From Alopecurus myosuroides (Eukaryota; Streptophyta; Magnoliopsida; Poales; Poaceae): DNA of 64,000 nucleotides. Position numbers and translations under genes: made by a program. Location: the NCBI GenBank assembly GCA_028641055.1, contig CM054058.1, positions 238,128,187 through 238,192,186 of the forward strand, given 5' to 3'. Position 1 is the stretch's first letter. The number at the start of each line of letters is the position of its first letter. Positions 30,409 through 42,963 of the stretch are shown piece after piece. The notes below the pieces were generated by a model. It was not told the origin of the DNA, searched no databases, and saw only the letters and a program-made list of their open reading frames with translations.

Positions 30409-30925
30409 CAGCCCCCAAGTACTTTGAGTGCAACTGTGGCTGAGAATCACCCCAAGATTTCTATCTTAAACATTTTACTGCGCAGCCCGTAAGTATTTCG
30501 AGTGCGACTGCGGCTGGGAGTCATCCCAAGATTTATGTCTTAAACGTTTTGTTGCGCAACCACCGAGTATTTCGAGTGCGACTGCGGCTGGGAGTCACCC
30601 AGGATTTTGGTCTTAAACGTTTTGTTGCGCAGCCCGCGAGTATTTCGAGTGCGACTGCGGCTGGGAGTCACCCCAAGACTTTTGTCTTAAACATTTTGCT
30701 GCGCAGCCCCCGAGTATTTCGAGTGCGACTACGGCTGGGAGTCACCCCAAGATTTCTGTCTTAGACGTTTTGTTGTGCAGCCCCCGAGTATTTCGAGTGC
30801 GACTGCGGCTGGGAGTCACCCCAAGATTTCTGTCTTAAACGTTTTGCTGCGCAGCTCCCGAGTATTTCGAGTGCGACTGCGGCTGGGGGTCACTTCAAGA
30901 TTTCTGTCTTAAACGTTTTGCTGCG
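30409..30925. repeat. 74-bp tandem array, seven copies
   Basis: Units start at 30409, 30483, 30557, 30630, 30704, 30778 and 30852 (one unit is 73 bp). Consensus landmarks are 'cagcccccgagtatttcgag', 'tgcgactgcggctgggagtc' and 'tcttaaacgttttgctgcg'. The middle copies are nearly identical and the outer ones more diverged. The location between integrase and 3' LTR matches the tandem-repeat-rich 3' UTR known from Tat elements. Confidence 0.95.
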
Positions 30926-31095
30926 TAGGCCCCGGGTGTAGCTGTATTTCATAGCTTTGCACTCGGTTGTTGCTGCGACTAACTTCGTAATTATCACTGT
31001 AAAATAGACAGACGAAAATTCCTCGGTACAGAGGGGTAATATTGATTTGTTCGATCAAGATAGCCTTATCCTAAATTATACTGAATAATAAATTT

Positions 31096-31504
31096 CTATG
31101 CATAAAAGAGACGTAGCTGCGAGATGTTCCATGGGTTCTTGTACAAGTTCTCTGTCTTCTTGTCCTTAAGCTTGTATGCGCCGTTCCTGGGTACTTCTCT
31201 TATTACGTATGGTCCTTCCCATGGAGATGTAAGCTTGTCGTGGCTTCCTTGCTTCAGCACCAGATCACCTACGTTGAAAGTTCTGTTGCGCACTCGACGG
31301 GCATGATAATTGCGCAAGACTTGCTGATATACGGTTGTGCGTGCGAGTGCTTTATCCTGTGCCTCGTCTGCCATGTCGAGTGCCTCCTCGAGTGCTTCAT
31401 TCAAGTTCTCCTCTGTATAAGATGCGACTGGAGGCGCAATGTGTCGTACCTCTGCTGGTAATACTGCGTCTGCTCCATATACCATAAAGAATGGGGGTGT
31501 AATT
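31096..31504 (-). pseudogene. Gypsy integrase C-terminal fragment (Tat type)
   Basis: The minus strand encodes the end of a Tat-type integrase: PPFFMVYGADAVLPAEV, then a helical linker, then NRTFNVGDLVLKQ, SPWEGPYVIREVPRNGAYKL and the ending NPWNISQLRLFYA before a stop at 31096. The catalytic DDE core, upstream in the protein, is missing because a reversed LTR of another family joins at about 31500-31510. The open frame continues into the LTR up to 31569, but those residues are not integrase. It belongs to the relic whose 3' LTR is at 21793. Confidence 0.82.
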
Positions 31505-32336
31505 TGTTGGTCTACTTGGTGTTGTTTGTTGTCTGGCGTGTCAACAAGCGTGGAACCTGCACACAACACACATACTCTCTCTTGTCCCTAACTTTCCGAG
31601 AAGGTTGTCAGTATTCTCGTCTTGCTAAAAACAAGAGAATTAAACATATAGAGTAATGAAAAGTAATAAAAATAAAAATGGTACAACAAGGAAACAATGA
31701 TGAAGGATCTTTAAAGAAGGTTGCAATAATGAGGAAAAATAGGACCAGGGACCATAGTTTCACTAATAGTGTCTCTTCAAAGAAAACAAAAAATTTGGGT
31801 GAACAAATTACAACTGGGCAATTGACAAATCATGAACGTATAACAATATTATTATGATGAGAAATAGTTCACGGGTTCTAACATCGTATGCATTACGTCA
31901 AGGCATATGAACCGTCATCCAGCATGCATCCATTTCTAAAAGTCCACCTTAAGAAAGCCATCCAGCAAATCTATCTGGTATTAAGTTGCAACAACGAAGT
32001 GATTGCTTTATGTGCAACAGACAATTGCATTAAGAACAATACGTAATGTAAGTAGTGCTCCTTGTCCGTAGACAAGAGCACCGATATTTTCTCCCTAGTG
32101 GCAACAACACATCCCCCATCCGTCATGTTTGTGTCACTCAAGCACATATGTTAGAGAGGCATGAACCCATTATCTAGCATATAAATCCTCTCTTGGAGGT
32201 GAAAAGAACTACGTGACCAAGATAATCATAAACACCGAATATTATTGCAAGAAAATATTAAAACTCTCTAAAAATATGAGTGAAGTATCTCAGATTTACA
32301 TGAACAAAATGATCATAATCTCATGGTTAATCGGAT
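31505..32336 (-). repeat. Reversed Gypsy LTR, 3' portion
   Basis: On the minus strand this continues an LTR of the 688-2054 type: 'cacctccaagagaggattta', 'gatgggggatgtgttgttgc', 'gcaattgtctgttg', 'gtttaattctcttg' and finally 'tgtgcaggttccacgc'. The insertion of the solo LTR at 32342 (TSD CCCAG) separates it from 34019-34130. The left end at about 31505 abuts the Tat integrase without a recognisable target duplication. Confidence 0.72.
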
Positions 32337-32341
32337 CCCAG

Positions 32342-34013
32342 TGATACGCCTGAAACGCTCTATAATTTTTGATGCTCCATGCATGTTTTCTACCAATTGT
32401 CCTATGTATTTACTATGGTTTTATATTATTTATTGGACTAACCCACTAATGGTTGCAAAGTTCACAAGCTCTTATTTTACACTTTGATGTGTAGAAATTA
32501 ACAAAAAAACACAAAAGGAGATTTGTTGGAGAAGGACTCTGACTTTCCTGAAATCTGTCCACCAGCAGTTTTTAGAGATCGTTAGTTTGGCCCCCGAAGA
32601 CAACGTCAATTGAAGATGAAATTGCCCACAAAGTTATTGCACATTTCCATAGATTTCGTTTAAGACCAAGAACAGCCCAATCCGAGTTCGTATGCGACCT
32701 GTGGACCCGTTTTACTACAGGGCAAATATCTGATTACGGGATTATGGGAATCGGTAACGTGATTGAGTCCAACTCTTACCATATTTGATGGATTCGGCCA
32801 AGACACGGCTTTGGGGCCTCATTAGGGCTGAGAAGGGTCCCTAGAAAGGTTCTAGAGGGGCCCAAGATCCCTTGGTCATCCATCGGAGGGCCGGGGAGCA
32901 TTGTCCCATCACATATAAGAAGAGGAAAACCCTAATTCTTGGGCAGCCACCAAAAGCCACGAATTTTGCCTCCCCCATGGCCTCATATCCATGGGGGAGG
33001 GCTCATCTACAGCACCAAGAAGCCATGGAGGAAGGGGGAGAAGGGGCGGCGCTCCCCCATGATGGCCGGCCGGCGCAGGAGGATCCCCCTGCGCCGCCGA
33101 CGGCCGCTGGCGCCACCCTACGCCTCACGTGCTGCCCGTTCTCTATCCTCTCCACCGTGTTCACCGCCATCTCCATCGCCAATTCCTCCTTGTATATAGT
33201 GGTTCATCCTCCCACACACCTATGTACCGCCCTATGTAAACATGGTGTTTGACGTTATAAATTATTTGCAGATGATCTACTATATCTATGTCATGTTTGT
33301 GTAGATCCCTTTTGTCATATGATTCATTGTTGAATCTCTATGGATGGTTTGAGATATATATTGAATTTGTTACAGTCCTATGGTGCCATTATATGTTTAT
33401 GCGTGCATGGATCACATTATAGAGTTTGTAGTATGTGGAGAAAGCTATAGGGAGGGTTGCTTGAGTGACAGAAACATGAGCCCCAATCTAGTGATTAAAG
33501 CATATGGGATAAAGAGGATCTTTTGATCTTAATGCTATGGTTCGGTATTTTTACCTTAATGTATCTTCTAGTAGTTATGGATGTTTGCTAGAGTTCCAAT
33601 CATAAGTACTTTTAATCATTGGATAGTGAGAGGTTGTTAGCTTTGCCTCTCCCACATAAAAGAGGAATATCAACCTTGTATTTGACTATTTGATCATGGA
33701 CAAATTCATCACACTTTCCACCACTTTTCCACACTCATGTTACTATTAGTTTATAGTCATTTAGTATACTTTATTGCTGCAGCAACTAACTTTACTTTCA
33801 TGTATTTATTATCCTGTAAAACTATCTTGTTTATCTGTATTGTTACTCTAGTTTTATTTCCTAGATATTGCAAAACGTTTAGTGTGCGTAGAGTTGTATC
33901 AACACTTGATAGAACTTGAGAGAATACTTATCCTACCTTTAGCTCCTCGTTGGGTTCGACACTCTTACTTATAAAAAAGGCTACACACAATCCCCTATAC
34001 TTGTGGGATATCA
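32342..34013 (+). repeat. Solo Gypsy LTR, 1672 bp, with perfect TSD
   Basis: Starts TGATACGCCTGAAACGCTC and ends '...tatacttgtgggatatca'. Flanked by the exact duplication CCCAG at 32337-32341 and 34014-34018. It contains 'gttgggttcgacactcttac' near 33949, a known landmark near the 3' end of this LTR class. There is no internal domain, so unequal recombination between the two LTRs probably removed it. Inserted in the reversed LTR of a related type. Confidence 0.93.
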
Positions 34014-34018
34014 CCCAG

Positions 34019-34130
34019 CAAACACAACATGCACAATTACATAACGGTGCTCTCGGTCAGGTGAGGCAGCTCGTGAGACTCTAAACATGGAGGATTAACA
34101 GAGAGAACAACTAACTAGCTAGTGCTATGG
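34019..34130 (-). repeat. Reversed Gypsy LTR, middle portion between two insertions
   Basis: On the minus strand it reads 'tccatagcactagctagtta ... catgtttagagtctcacgag ... gcatgttgtgtttg', matching 1019-1130 of the forward LTR block for block. It bridges the two separated parts of the reversed LTR. Confidence 0.85.
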
Positions 34131-34135
34131 ACCTG

Positions 34136-35792
34136 TGAAGGGAATATGCCCGAGAGGCAATAATAAAGTGGTTATTATCTTATTCCTTATTTATGATAAA
34201 TGTTTATTTCTCATGCTAGAATTGTATTAACCGGAAACGTTGATACATGTGTCTCTAATAAATAAACAAGAGTTCCTAGTAACGCCTCTCGTTTGACTAG
34301 CTCGTTGATTAAATGATGATCAAAGTTTCCAGAACATGAATATTGGATGTTGTTAATAACAGGGTCATATCATTGGTAGAATGATATGATGAACATAGAC
34401 CAAAAGTGAATATAGAAATGTGATCAAGTCATTAAGTTTACATTATTATATCAAACATACGAAGTAACTCTAATCCTTAGACCATGAGATCATGTCAATC
34501 ATTAAACCGGAAGAGTGATTTGATGTCATCAAACGTCACACCGTAACAGGGTGACTATAAAGGTGTCGTTGGGTATTTGGAAAATATTAGTTGAGGCTCA
34601 TGGATCAAGAGTGGGATTTGTCCATCCAAATGACGGAGAGATATTACTATGGGCCCTCTCGGTGATATCACATCGACACCGCTTGCAAACACGTGACTAG
34701 GTTACAAGGATGGCATATCACGGGACGAGTAAAAGAGTACTTGTCGGTAACAAGATTGAGCTAGGTATGGTTGATACCAATGATCGGATTTCGGACAAGT
34801 AAAATATCGCGAGACAAAGGGAATTGGTTATGACATTTATGGTTCACACGATCACTAGATTCATCGTTGAATGTGTAGGAGTCATTAAGGATCTCCAGGT
34901 CCCGCTGTTAACTATTGATCGGAGAGGTGTCTCGAAAATGTCTACATTATTCACGAACCGTAGGTGATACACCTAAGGTTTGATGACGCGATTGAGTGGA
35001 TACAGAATATCGGAGCAAAGTTTGGAACAACACCCAAATTGTTTCGGGGAATACTGAAATAGTCACCGGAATTATTTCGGGGAATATTGAAATAGTTCAA
35101 GGTGGTATATATTAATGTTTTATTAACAAATAGTTCAAGGGGGTAAGTGTCAATGTTTGTTAATAGGATTGACAAATATTAAAATAAAGAAACAAAATTA
35201 TTTTATTTATTTATTAAAGAAAACCCTTAGAATTTTGAGTGGGAATTGATGAGAGAATGAGTGATTTGAGTGGATACTCCACCCACAGGATGAGGGGAGA
35301 GGTGGATGCACCAAAATTTCGTGGCAGCCTCCCCCTCCTATTTAAAGAGGGGTTGGACCTCCCTCTCCCCACACACCTGGTGTCATCTTCACCTCCCTCC
35401 ACCCGCTCTCCACCTCATGTTCATGCGCTTGGCAAAGTCCTGAACGAAGTTTTCTCCACCACACAACGCCGTCGTGCTGCTGGAGTTCTGAGGGATCCTC
35501 TACTTCCGCTGCCTCGCTGGATCGAGGGAACGGAGGTCGTCATCAAGCTATACGCGTGACCGAGTGCGGAAGCGCTGCCGGATTGCAACACTCTTCTTTG
35601 CGATCTTGAGATCGATGTGAGTTTGACTACATCACCAACGGGATTCGATCTCGTGACGCTTTGTGTCTTCGAGGGTATGTTCTCTTTAAGACTTTCTCTA
35701 TGCCCGTTGCTTTCATCTCCTAGATTTGATCTTGGCCCCTCGGGTATCTCTCGCGTAGGATTTTTTTTGTTTTCTATGCAACAAACCCTTCA
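34136..35792 (+). repeat. Copia 5' LTR (1657 bp)
   Basis: Begins TGAAGGGAATATGCCCGAG and ends CAAACCCTTCA. The TATA position reads 'cctatttaaagagg' (about 35337), mutated relative to 'cctatataaagagg' in the 3' LTR. Confidence 0.95.
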
Positions 35793-38700
35793 GTGGTATC
35801 AGAGCCAGATCTATGCGTAGATGATAAATACGGGTACAACACATAGGTGTATGTGGGTGTTGATGATCATTTTATTGCCTCCTTGAGTATTTTATGATCT
35901 TAGTGGCATAGTAGGTTGAAGCTGCCCTAGAGAAACTTTTCGTGTACTTTGTACGCGAGACCTGTCTCACTTGTGGCTGAGGGGGTGTCCGTTTCTCCTA
36001 CTATAGTTAAGATCTAATCTACGAAGGGTTGTTAAAAATATATTTATCAATGTTGTGGTTCATGTTCGTAGCTATGAACGGTTATATCCTCGAAATCCCT
36101 AAGCCACGTAAAATATGCAAAAAGAAATTAGAGGCGTCTAACTTGTTTTTGCAGGGCATGTGATGTGATATGGTCAATGTTATAAATTTCATGTATGAGA
36201 TGATCTCTTTTGTAAATTATTGACATACCGGCAGAATCCATATGGTTGTCTTATTATTTATGGCCATCGTGATGTATATCATATCCATGTGATATGTTGT
36301 AATTTTGATGGACAATCAAGATAGAGGTGCCATGGACCTTGCTGCCACGACGGTGGAATGATGGAGATCATACCATGATGCACAAGATGGAGATCAAGTG
36401 CAAGAAGGAACCTATCATATCAGATTAGCCATGCATGTGATGTTAATAATTTTTATGCATCTTATTTTGCTTAGATCGCGACGGTAGCAATATAAGATGA
36501 TCCCTCTCACTTAATATCAAGATAATAATGTGTTCTTCCTTAGTATGCACCGTTTAAGAAAGTTCGTCGTTTCGAGACACCACGTGATGATCGGGTGTGA
36601 CAGACTATACGTTCGCATACAACGGGTGCTGACGAGCCTAACATGTACAGACATGGCCTCGGAACACACGCAATACTATGGTTCTACTTGACGAGCCTAA
36701 CATGTACAGACATGGCCTCGAAACACGTAACCGAAAGGTAAAGCATGAGTCGTATGGACGATATGATGAACATGTCGATGTTCGCCTTTTGCAGCTACAT
36801 CATCTCACGTGATGATCGGTTTTGGTGTAGTGAATTTGGTTTGTCTAACCACTAAAACGATTAGAGGGATGTTGTTTTTGAGTGGGAGTTCACGTAGTAA
36901 TTTTGAATTAACTTGAACTTATTTTATCATTAACAACTAATAAAGGTGAATTTGCATAAATTGTAGTAATCATTGACATCCACAAACTACCTTACACTTA
37001 GATTGTTAATTGAGATATAACTGCTATGTTCTGGTAAAACCATTTAAGATTGGTACCATATTAGTGAAATTTAAAATTGAGTCCTATTGTAGGTTTTTGG
37101 TATAACCTGCCTAGCTCCATATGATAAATGATTGATTGATCTAGAGAGAAAATAATTCCTACTTAGAATCCAGTGTCATGTTTGCTTCCATAATACTTTA
37201 TCTTCTAAAGAATCTTTTGTTGATCAAGGTGATTTAGGAATTGAAAAGAATTATTTTTAGAAACAATCAAGTGACAGATATATTGATATCTAGAAACTTA
37301 TTTGTGGCATCATGACTGAGTATAATTTAGCATGACAATGTGTGCTTATATTATTTGAATATATGCAATGATTGAAAACGCTAGGCGTTTGAATCTTCCA
37401 AGAAGCTAGGCGCTAATAGTATCCTCTAAATTCCTTCCTTCGAGCTATAGTAGCTTGATCACAAAATTGTTATGATGGTATAGATTAGAAGTATGGGTAA
37501 ACTTTTTTACCTTACTTGAGAATTGCTAAGAGTGGAATCCGGAAGAATGCTATTAATATGATGATCTTAGTAGAACAATCAAACTCAAAGTATGACTCAA
37601 TGGGTGGTAGTATATGACTAACACGACAAGGAAAATTTGCTAGTACGACTAGCATTGTTTGATGTTGAATGATTCTTCTGTAAAGAAAAGGGAATATTGA
37701 AAATAGAATTACAAAAAGCTATATGGCAGAAAAGAAGATAACTGGAAAAGTCTAGCTGAGGAGAATATGCTTGATATACAAGTTATAGATGTATTACTAG
37801 TGAACAAAGTATTTTTGGGGTATTTTGATACCAAATTGGTTGGTATGAGTTGTCATACAAAGCAACACAATGCAAGAAATACAAGGGACTAAAAGAACTA
37901 GTAGTAAATGTGGGATCGATCTGTGTTCATTGTCGTATGGAACCAAACATTCAAGATTTATTTTAATAACTTAATAATTTGTTATTTTATTCCGGTCTTT
38001 TGTGAGAACAAATGGGATTGTTTAAACTATGAACATATTCCATAATTGATGGATGAGTTAATATAAATCATGTTTGTAAAGTAAACATCTATAAGACTAA
38101 ATGCTAAACGTGGCAAGATGTAAAATATTTTCACTTAAACTGTGATACCACCATTTTAGTTCATATCGGAAAGAAAAACATGAAGGAACTCCATGTTAAT
38201 GGACTTCCAGGGTTATTTTGTGTTGAGTAAATTTACGCTTGTGAGACCTCTTCCAGAACATGACTAAAATTCCATTCATAGGCCAAAGTAGAATGGAAAA
38301 CAAATTTAGTGGAGATTATACATATTGATGTATATAGTCCATTATGTGTAGTTGTGTGTGGTGGATTAATTTTTCCTTCATAAAATCACGTCGATGATTT
38401 GAGTAGATATATGAGTATATCTATTTAAAGAGAATGGAGTTTGACATTTTTGAATTGGTTCAAACTATTGTTAGTATGAAGTAAAAATCATCGTAACAAG
38501 ATAATCAAGTATTTATGATTGGATCATAAAGGATAAAGTTTGAGTTACAAGTTTAGCAAAACATCCGAGGTGTTGCAGAATTGTTCTACAATTTATCCTT
38601 CTCAAATACCCCACATAAGTATGGAGTGTTCGAGAGACATAATCAAACCTTGTTGGACATGGTAAGATAAATAAAATGCCATTATATTTTTTGTAGTTTA

Positions 38701-40740
38701 TACATTAGAGACTACCGCTTTTTACACTGAAAAGAGCGCCATGATGATCTGTTGAAATTGACACCATATAAGTTATGGCTTGGGTAGTGACCCGAATTTT
38801 CTTTTTCTTATGTTTTGGTATGCATAGCATGTGTAAAATGTTTACAACCAAAATAGGATAAATATATGTTTATAAGGTTATTCCAAAGAAACAATTGGGT
38901 ATTTCTCCTATCACCAAACCAGATACAAATGTTGTTTGTCAGAAAGGGTTGATTTCTCGAGAAAGTAGTTTTTGCGAAACAAATAAGTGGGAGGACAGTA
39001 GACATTCGACGAGATTGGAGAATCTTTGTTATCATGTCAAGAGTAGCGCAGCACTGGAAGTTATTCCGTGGTTTCCTATTTTGACTAAGTAGAAGACACT
39101 ACATGTGTTGTAGATACTTCGAAATAGTTTGCGAACTAAACCACAAAAGTCCTAAAACTTGTACTTAGACCAACGTGTGGAAGTGTTGTTTTGACAACAA
39201 AGGACCTGGAACTTATAAAGGAAGCAAATGATGGGACCTGACTTCGTAAAATTGGCTATGAGTCGTTATATCCGCGATAGTATCCCTGTATGAATATCAA
39301 GTATGTGACTTGGTAGTCCTTTCGATAGGCATGATGCCTAACGATAGCAAACAGGTCTATATAGCAACAAAGACATGGATATTTACATCCTTTGAAAGTT
39401 GTGCTTGTCAAAAAGATGTTTTCTACGAAGTTCAAAGAGTTGACTACTACAAGATTTTGATCTTCCGTAGTGATGCTTTAGTGTTTGCGGACAGTTCTAA
39501 CAAAAGTTACATAGTATGATATGACAGTTGAATAACAAAAACCAACTCTCCTCTCTAGGAAGTTTGATCGAGGATGTGTGCTTGACATATTCTGAGAGTT
39601 TTGTAAAATTCAAAAGGTTGCCGGACAGGTATGCAAACTTGAATGGTTGAAGTGAGCATAACGAAGTTGGAATCTTTACTTTAATAAAGTTATCAAAACA
39701 GTTTGATTCCATCATGAATGGTAAAGATGCTTGTAGAGTTACAAGAAATTAAGTGGGAGCGCTGCGACATATTTTCTAATGCTTTATGTAGATGATATAT
39801 GGTTGATTGGAAAATATGTATTTTAAATTAACACGGTTAAGATTTTCATATTGATGAAAGGCTTAGGAGATATTGGGCATAGATATCTATAAGATATTGA
39901 TTGAAGCGCCTGATATGGTTGAACTAAATTACATAGATGAAGTATTGAAGTAAGTCAATATCGAAATGACAAGAAGGGGTTCTTGCCACATGGAAAATAA
40001 TTGAGAAATATTCAAGTGTTTTGACACATTATGAGCAAAATTGAAATTGAGATTTCTAATTCATGTGTTTCATGCTATGTACACAACTAGACGAGTCTAT
40101 GCTGTAGAATGTTATAGCAGGATGATTCATATGATGATTAGACAATAGCGGGAGAGATCCTTATGCAATTTTTAGAAATGCTAAGGATATGTTTTCCTAT
40201 GTAGTAATGAAAAACTATTTGTTGTAATATGTTACACTAATAGTCTTGTCATCTATTCAAATAAACCCATATCAATTAAAATATGTGTTGAAGGGTAGCA
40301 CAATAGGCTGGAAGAAAGTTCCATGCTAGATTTGAATGAGTTTCGAAATTAAAGTATTGTGACGAGTACTACAACAAAGGCTAAGTATATCGTTGTGTTG
40401 ACAACAAATAATAGGAGTATTTTGTGTCAAGAAGTTCTTTATTGAACATTGTGAATTTCCAAGATTACTGACACTATGAAGCTACATTTTCACAATGTTA
40501 GTAACATTAGTTTAAGCTGAGGAATTAAGGTCTCACCGGTTGACCAAATATATACAAAGACATCTCATTAGAGAATGAGTGATGTGTGTAGACACAAAGA
40601 CATGCAAATACAATACGACCTGAACACCTCAGATCATTTTGATGAAGTTTACCACATGCAAAGTATGGTAATAACACTGGAACGCCATATCTGTTAAGTG
40701 CTTACAGACTAGATTACTGACTCTAGTGCAAGTGGAAGAC
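35793..40740 (+). pseudogene. Decayed Copia gag-pol region
   Basis: No ORF above about 75 codons, but landmarks survive in order. The integrase end YGVFERHNQTLLDMV is at about 38620-38664. PYKLWLG at 38764-38784 marks the integrase/RT junction. The RT active site region LYVDDIWLIG lies at about 39782-39811, and the RNase H-like AKYIVVLTT at about 40381-40408. The integrase-before-RT order is diagnostic of Copia. A gag part would lie at about 36100-37700 but is too degraded to read. A 40-bp direct repeat ('gacgagcctaacatgtacag...') occurs at about 36630 and 36689. Confidence 0.85.
35794..35806 (+). other. Copia primer binding site
   Basis: TGGTATCAGAGCC, complementary to the 3' end of initiator-Met tRNA, starts one base after the 5' LTR. 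Confidence 0.95.
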
Positions 40741-42399
40741 TAAATGGAATATGCCAGAGAGGCAATAATAAAGTGGTTATTATATTATTCCTTTTTTATG
40801 ATAAATGTTTATTTCTCATGCTAAAATTGTATTAACCGGAAACGTTGGTACATGTGTGTCTAATAAACAAACAAGAGTTCCTAGTAACGCCTCTCGTTTG
40901 AATAGCCTGTTGATTAACTGATGATCAAGGTTTCCTGAACATGAACACTGGATGTTGTTAATAACAGGGTCATATCATTGGTAGAATGATGTGATGAACA
41001 TAGACCCAAAGTGAATATAGCAATGCGATCAAGTCATTAAGTTTACATTGTTATATCAAACATACGAAGTAACTCTAATCCTTAGAGCATGATATCATGT
41101 CAATCACTAACAGCGGAAGAGTGCTTTGATGTCATCAAATGTCGCACCGTAACAGGGTGACTATAAAGGTGCCATTGGATATTTGGAAAGTATTAGTTGA
41201 GGCTCATGGATCAACAGTGGGATTTGTCCATCCAAATGATGGAGAGATATACTATGAGCCCTCTCGATGATATCACATTGATGCCGCTTGCAAACACGTG
41301 ACTAGGTCACAAGGATGTCATATCACAGAACGAGTAAAAGAGTATTTGTCGGTAACGAGATTGAACTAGGTATGGTTGATACCAATGATCGGATCCCGGA
41401 CAAGTAAAATATCGCGAGACAAAGGGAATTGGTTATGACGTTTATGGTTCACACGATCACTAGATTCATCGTCGAATGTGTAGGAGTCATTACGGATCTC
41501 CATGTCCCGCTATTGACTACTGATCGGAGAGGTGTCTCGATCACGTCTACATTATTCACGAACCGTAGGATGACACACTTAAGGTTTGATGACGCGATTG
41601 AGTGGATATGGAATATCGGAGAAAAGTTTGGACAACACTGAAATTGTTTCGGGGAATATTGAAATAGTCACCGGAACTGTTTCGGGGAATATTGAAATAG
41701 TTCAAGGTGGTATATGTTAATGTTTGATTAACAAATAGTTCAAGGGGGTAAGTGTTAATGTTTGTTAACAGGATTAACAAATATTAAAATAAAGAAATAA
41801 AATTGTTTTATTTATTTACTAAAGAAAACCCTTGGAATTTTGAGTGGGAATTGATGAGAGAATGAGTGATTTGAGTGGAGACTCCACCCACATGATGAGG
41901 GGAGAGGTGGAGGCACCAAAATTTCATGGCTGCCTCCCCCTCCTATATAAAGAGGGGCTGGACCTCCCTCTCCCCACACACTTGGTGTCATCTTCACCTC
42001 CCTCCACCCGCTGCTCCACCTCATGTTCATGCGCTTGGCGAAGCCCTGAACAAAGTTTTCTCCACCACACCACGTCGTCGTGCTGCTGGAGTTCCGAGGG
42101 ATCCTCTACTTCCACTGCCCCGCTTGATCGAGTGAATGGAGGTCGTCATCAAGCTGTACGTGTGACCGAGTGCGGAAGCGCTTCCGGATTGCAGCGCTCT
42201 TCTTTGCGATCTTGAGATCAATGTGAGTTTGACTACATCACCAACGAGATTCGATCTCGTAACGCTTTGTGTCTTCGAGGGTATGCTCTCCTTAAAACTT
42301 TCTCTATGCTCGTTGCTTTCATCTCCTAGATTAAATCTTGGCCCTTCGGGTATCTCTCGCGTAGGAATTTTTTTTGTTTTCTATGCAACAAACCCTTCA
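40741..42399 (+). repeat. Copia 3' LTR (1659 bp)
   Basis: Begins TAAATGGAATATGCCAGAG (the terminal TG mutated to TA) and ends CAAACCCTTCA. A TATATAAA box is at about 41944-41951. Co-linear with the 5' LTR over its full length. Confidence 0.95.
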
Positions 42400-42404
42400 A
42401 CCTG

Positions 42405-42963
42405 TAGTCCCGATATGAACTACTCACACATCTGTCCGGAGGCGATCATGGCGATATTGAGGCCTCTTGCGGTGATTTCCCCCTCCGGCAGGGTGTCGGA
42501 GCAGGGTTGCAGAAATCCTAGATTGGACTTTCGAGGTTACGACGCCTCTCTGTATGTTTTGTGGAAAATAACTCTGTCATCGAACTTTTTAGGGTTTAGG
42601 GCAATTTAATAGGCGCAGAGGCGACGAGAGGCGGTGGACGGGGCACCCAGGGGCTCACCAGGCGTGACCTAGGGTGGGGTCGCGCCTGGCACCCCCCTGG
42701 GGGCTACCTGGCTCTCCTCCGGCTCTTCTTTGGACCCCATCTTCGTTCCGGGAAAAAACAATCTCCGTGGATTTTCAGCCTTTCCAAGAATATTTCTTTA
42801 AGAACTATTCTGAAATATAAAAACAGCAGAAAACAACAGCTGGCTTGGGGCACGTTGATAGGTTAGTCTATGAAAACATCCAGAAAACAAAGAAAAACAT
42901 GTGAAAACATAAGGGCATCGGATAGAAAACAAGCATTGAGCATCAAAAATTATAGATACGTTT
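42405..42963 (-). repeat. Reversed Gypsy LTR, 5' portion
   Basis: On the minus strand it starts 'aaacgtatctataatttttg' and continues with 'gactaacctatcaacgtgcc', 'gcctattaaattgccctaaa' and 'gtgagtagttcatatcggga'. It joins 34130 across the Copia insertion. The first roughly ten bases of the LTR (TGATACGTCT) are missing at the right junction with the Gypsy pol fragment. Confidence 0.8.

Larger units (their letters stand above)
21793..31504 (-). mobile_element. Tat-type Gypsy retrotransposon relic with antisense ORF
   Basis: Read on the minus strand: a truncated integrase (31504-31096), a 3' untranslated region with a 74-bp tandem array, a spliced ORF on the opposite strand (23237-30066), a purine tract and a 3' LTR (22232-21793). 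Additional antisense ORFs of the 'putative gypsy type transposon' family, and tandem repeats between integrase and 3' LTR, are known traits of plant Tat-lineage elements. The 5' LTR, gag, protease, RT and RNase H are missing, cut off at 31504 by a reversed LTR of another family. Nested insertions: CACTA 26569-28113 and a Gypsy LTR 28201-29583. Confidence 0.8.
34136..42399 (+). mobile_element. Full-length Copia retrotransposon, dead coding region, 8264 bp
   Basis: Two LTRs (34136-35792 and 40741-42399) with ends TGAAGGG...CCCTTCA are flanked by the perfect 5-bp duplication ACCTG (34131-34135 and 42400-42404). The iMet-type primer binding site TGGTATCAGAGCC is at 35794-35806, and a purine-rich 'caagtggaagac' precedes the 3' LTR. 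The LTR start resembles the Angela/BARE/WIS group. The interior has Copia domain order (integrase before RT) but no long ORF. Thirteen differences in the first roughly 185 bp of the LTR pair (hand count) suggest an old insertion. Confidence 0.95.

Noticed and set aside
30409..30925. Regular repeats that might suggest a CRISPR-like array
   Set aside because: The 74-bp units are contiguous tandem repeats without unique spacers, and the context is a plant retrotransposon UTR.
31505..31569. N-terminal extension of the integrase fragment
   Set aside because: These codons lie in the reversed LTR and only by chance stay open.
32872..33252. ORF of 126 codons as a gene
   Set aside because: It lies inside a solo LTR with defined ends and target duplication.
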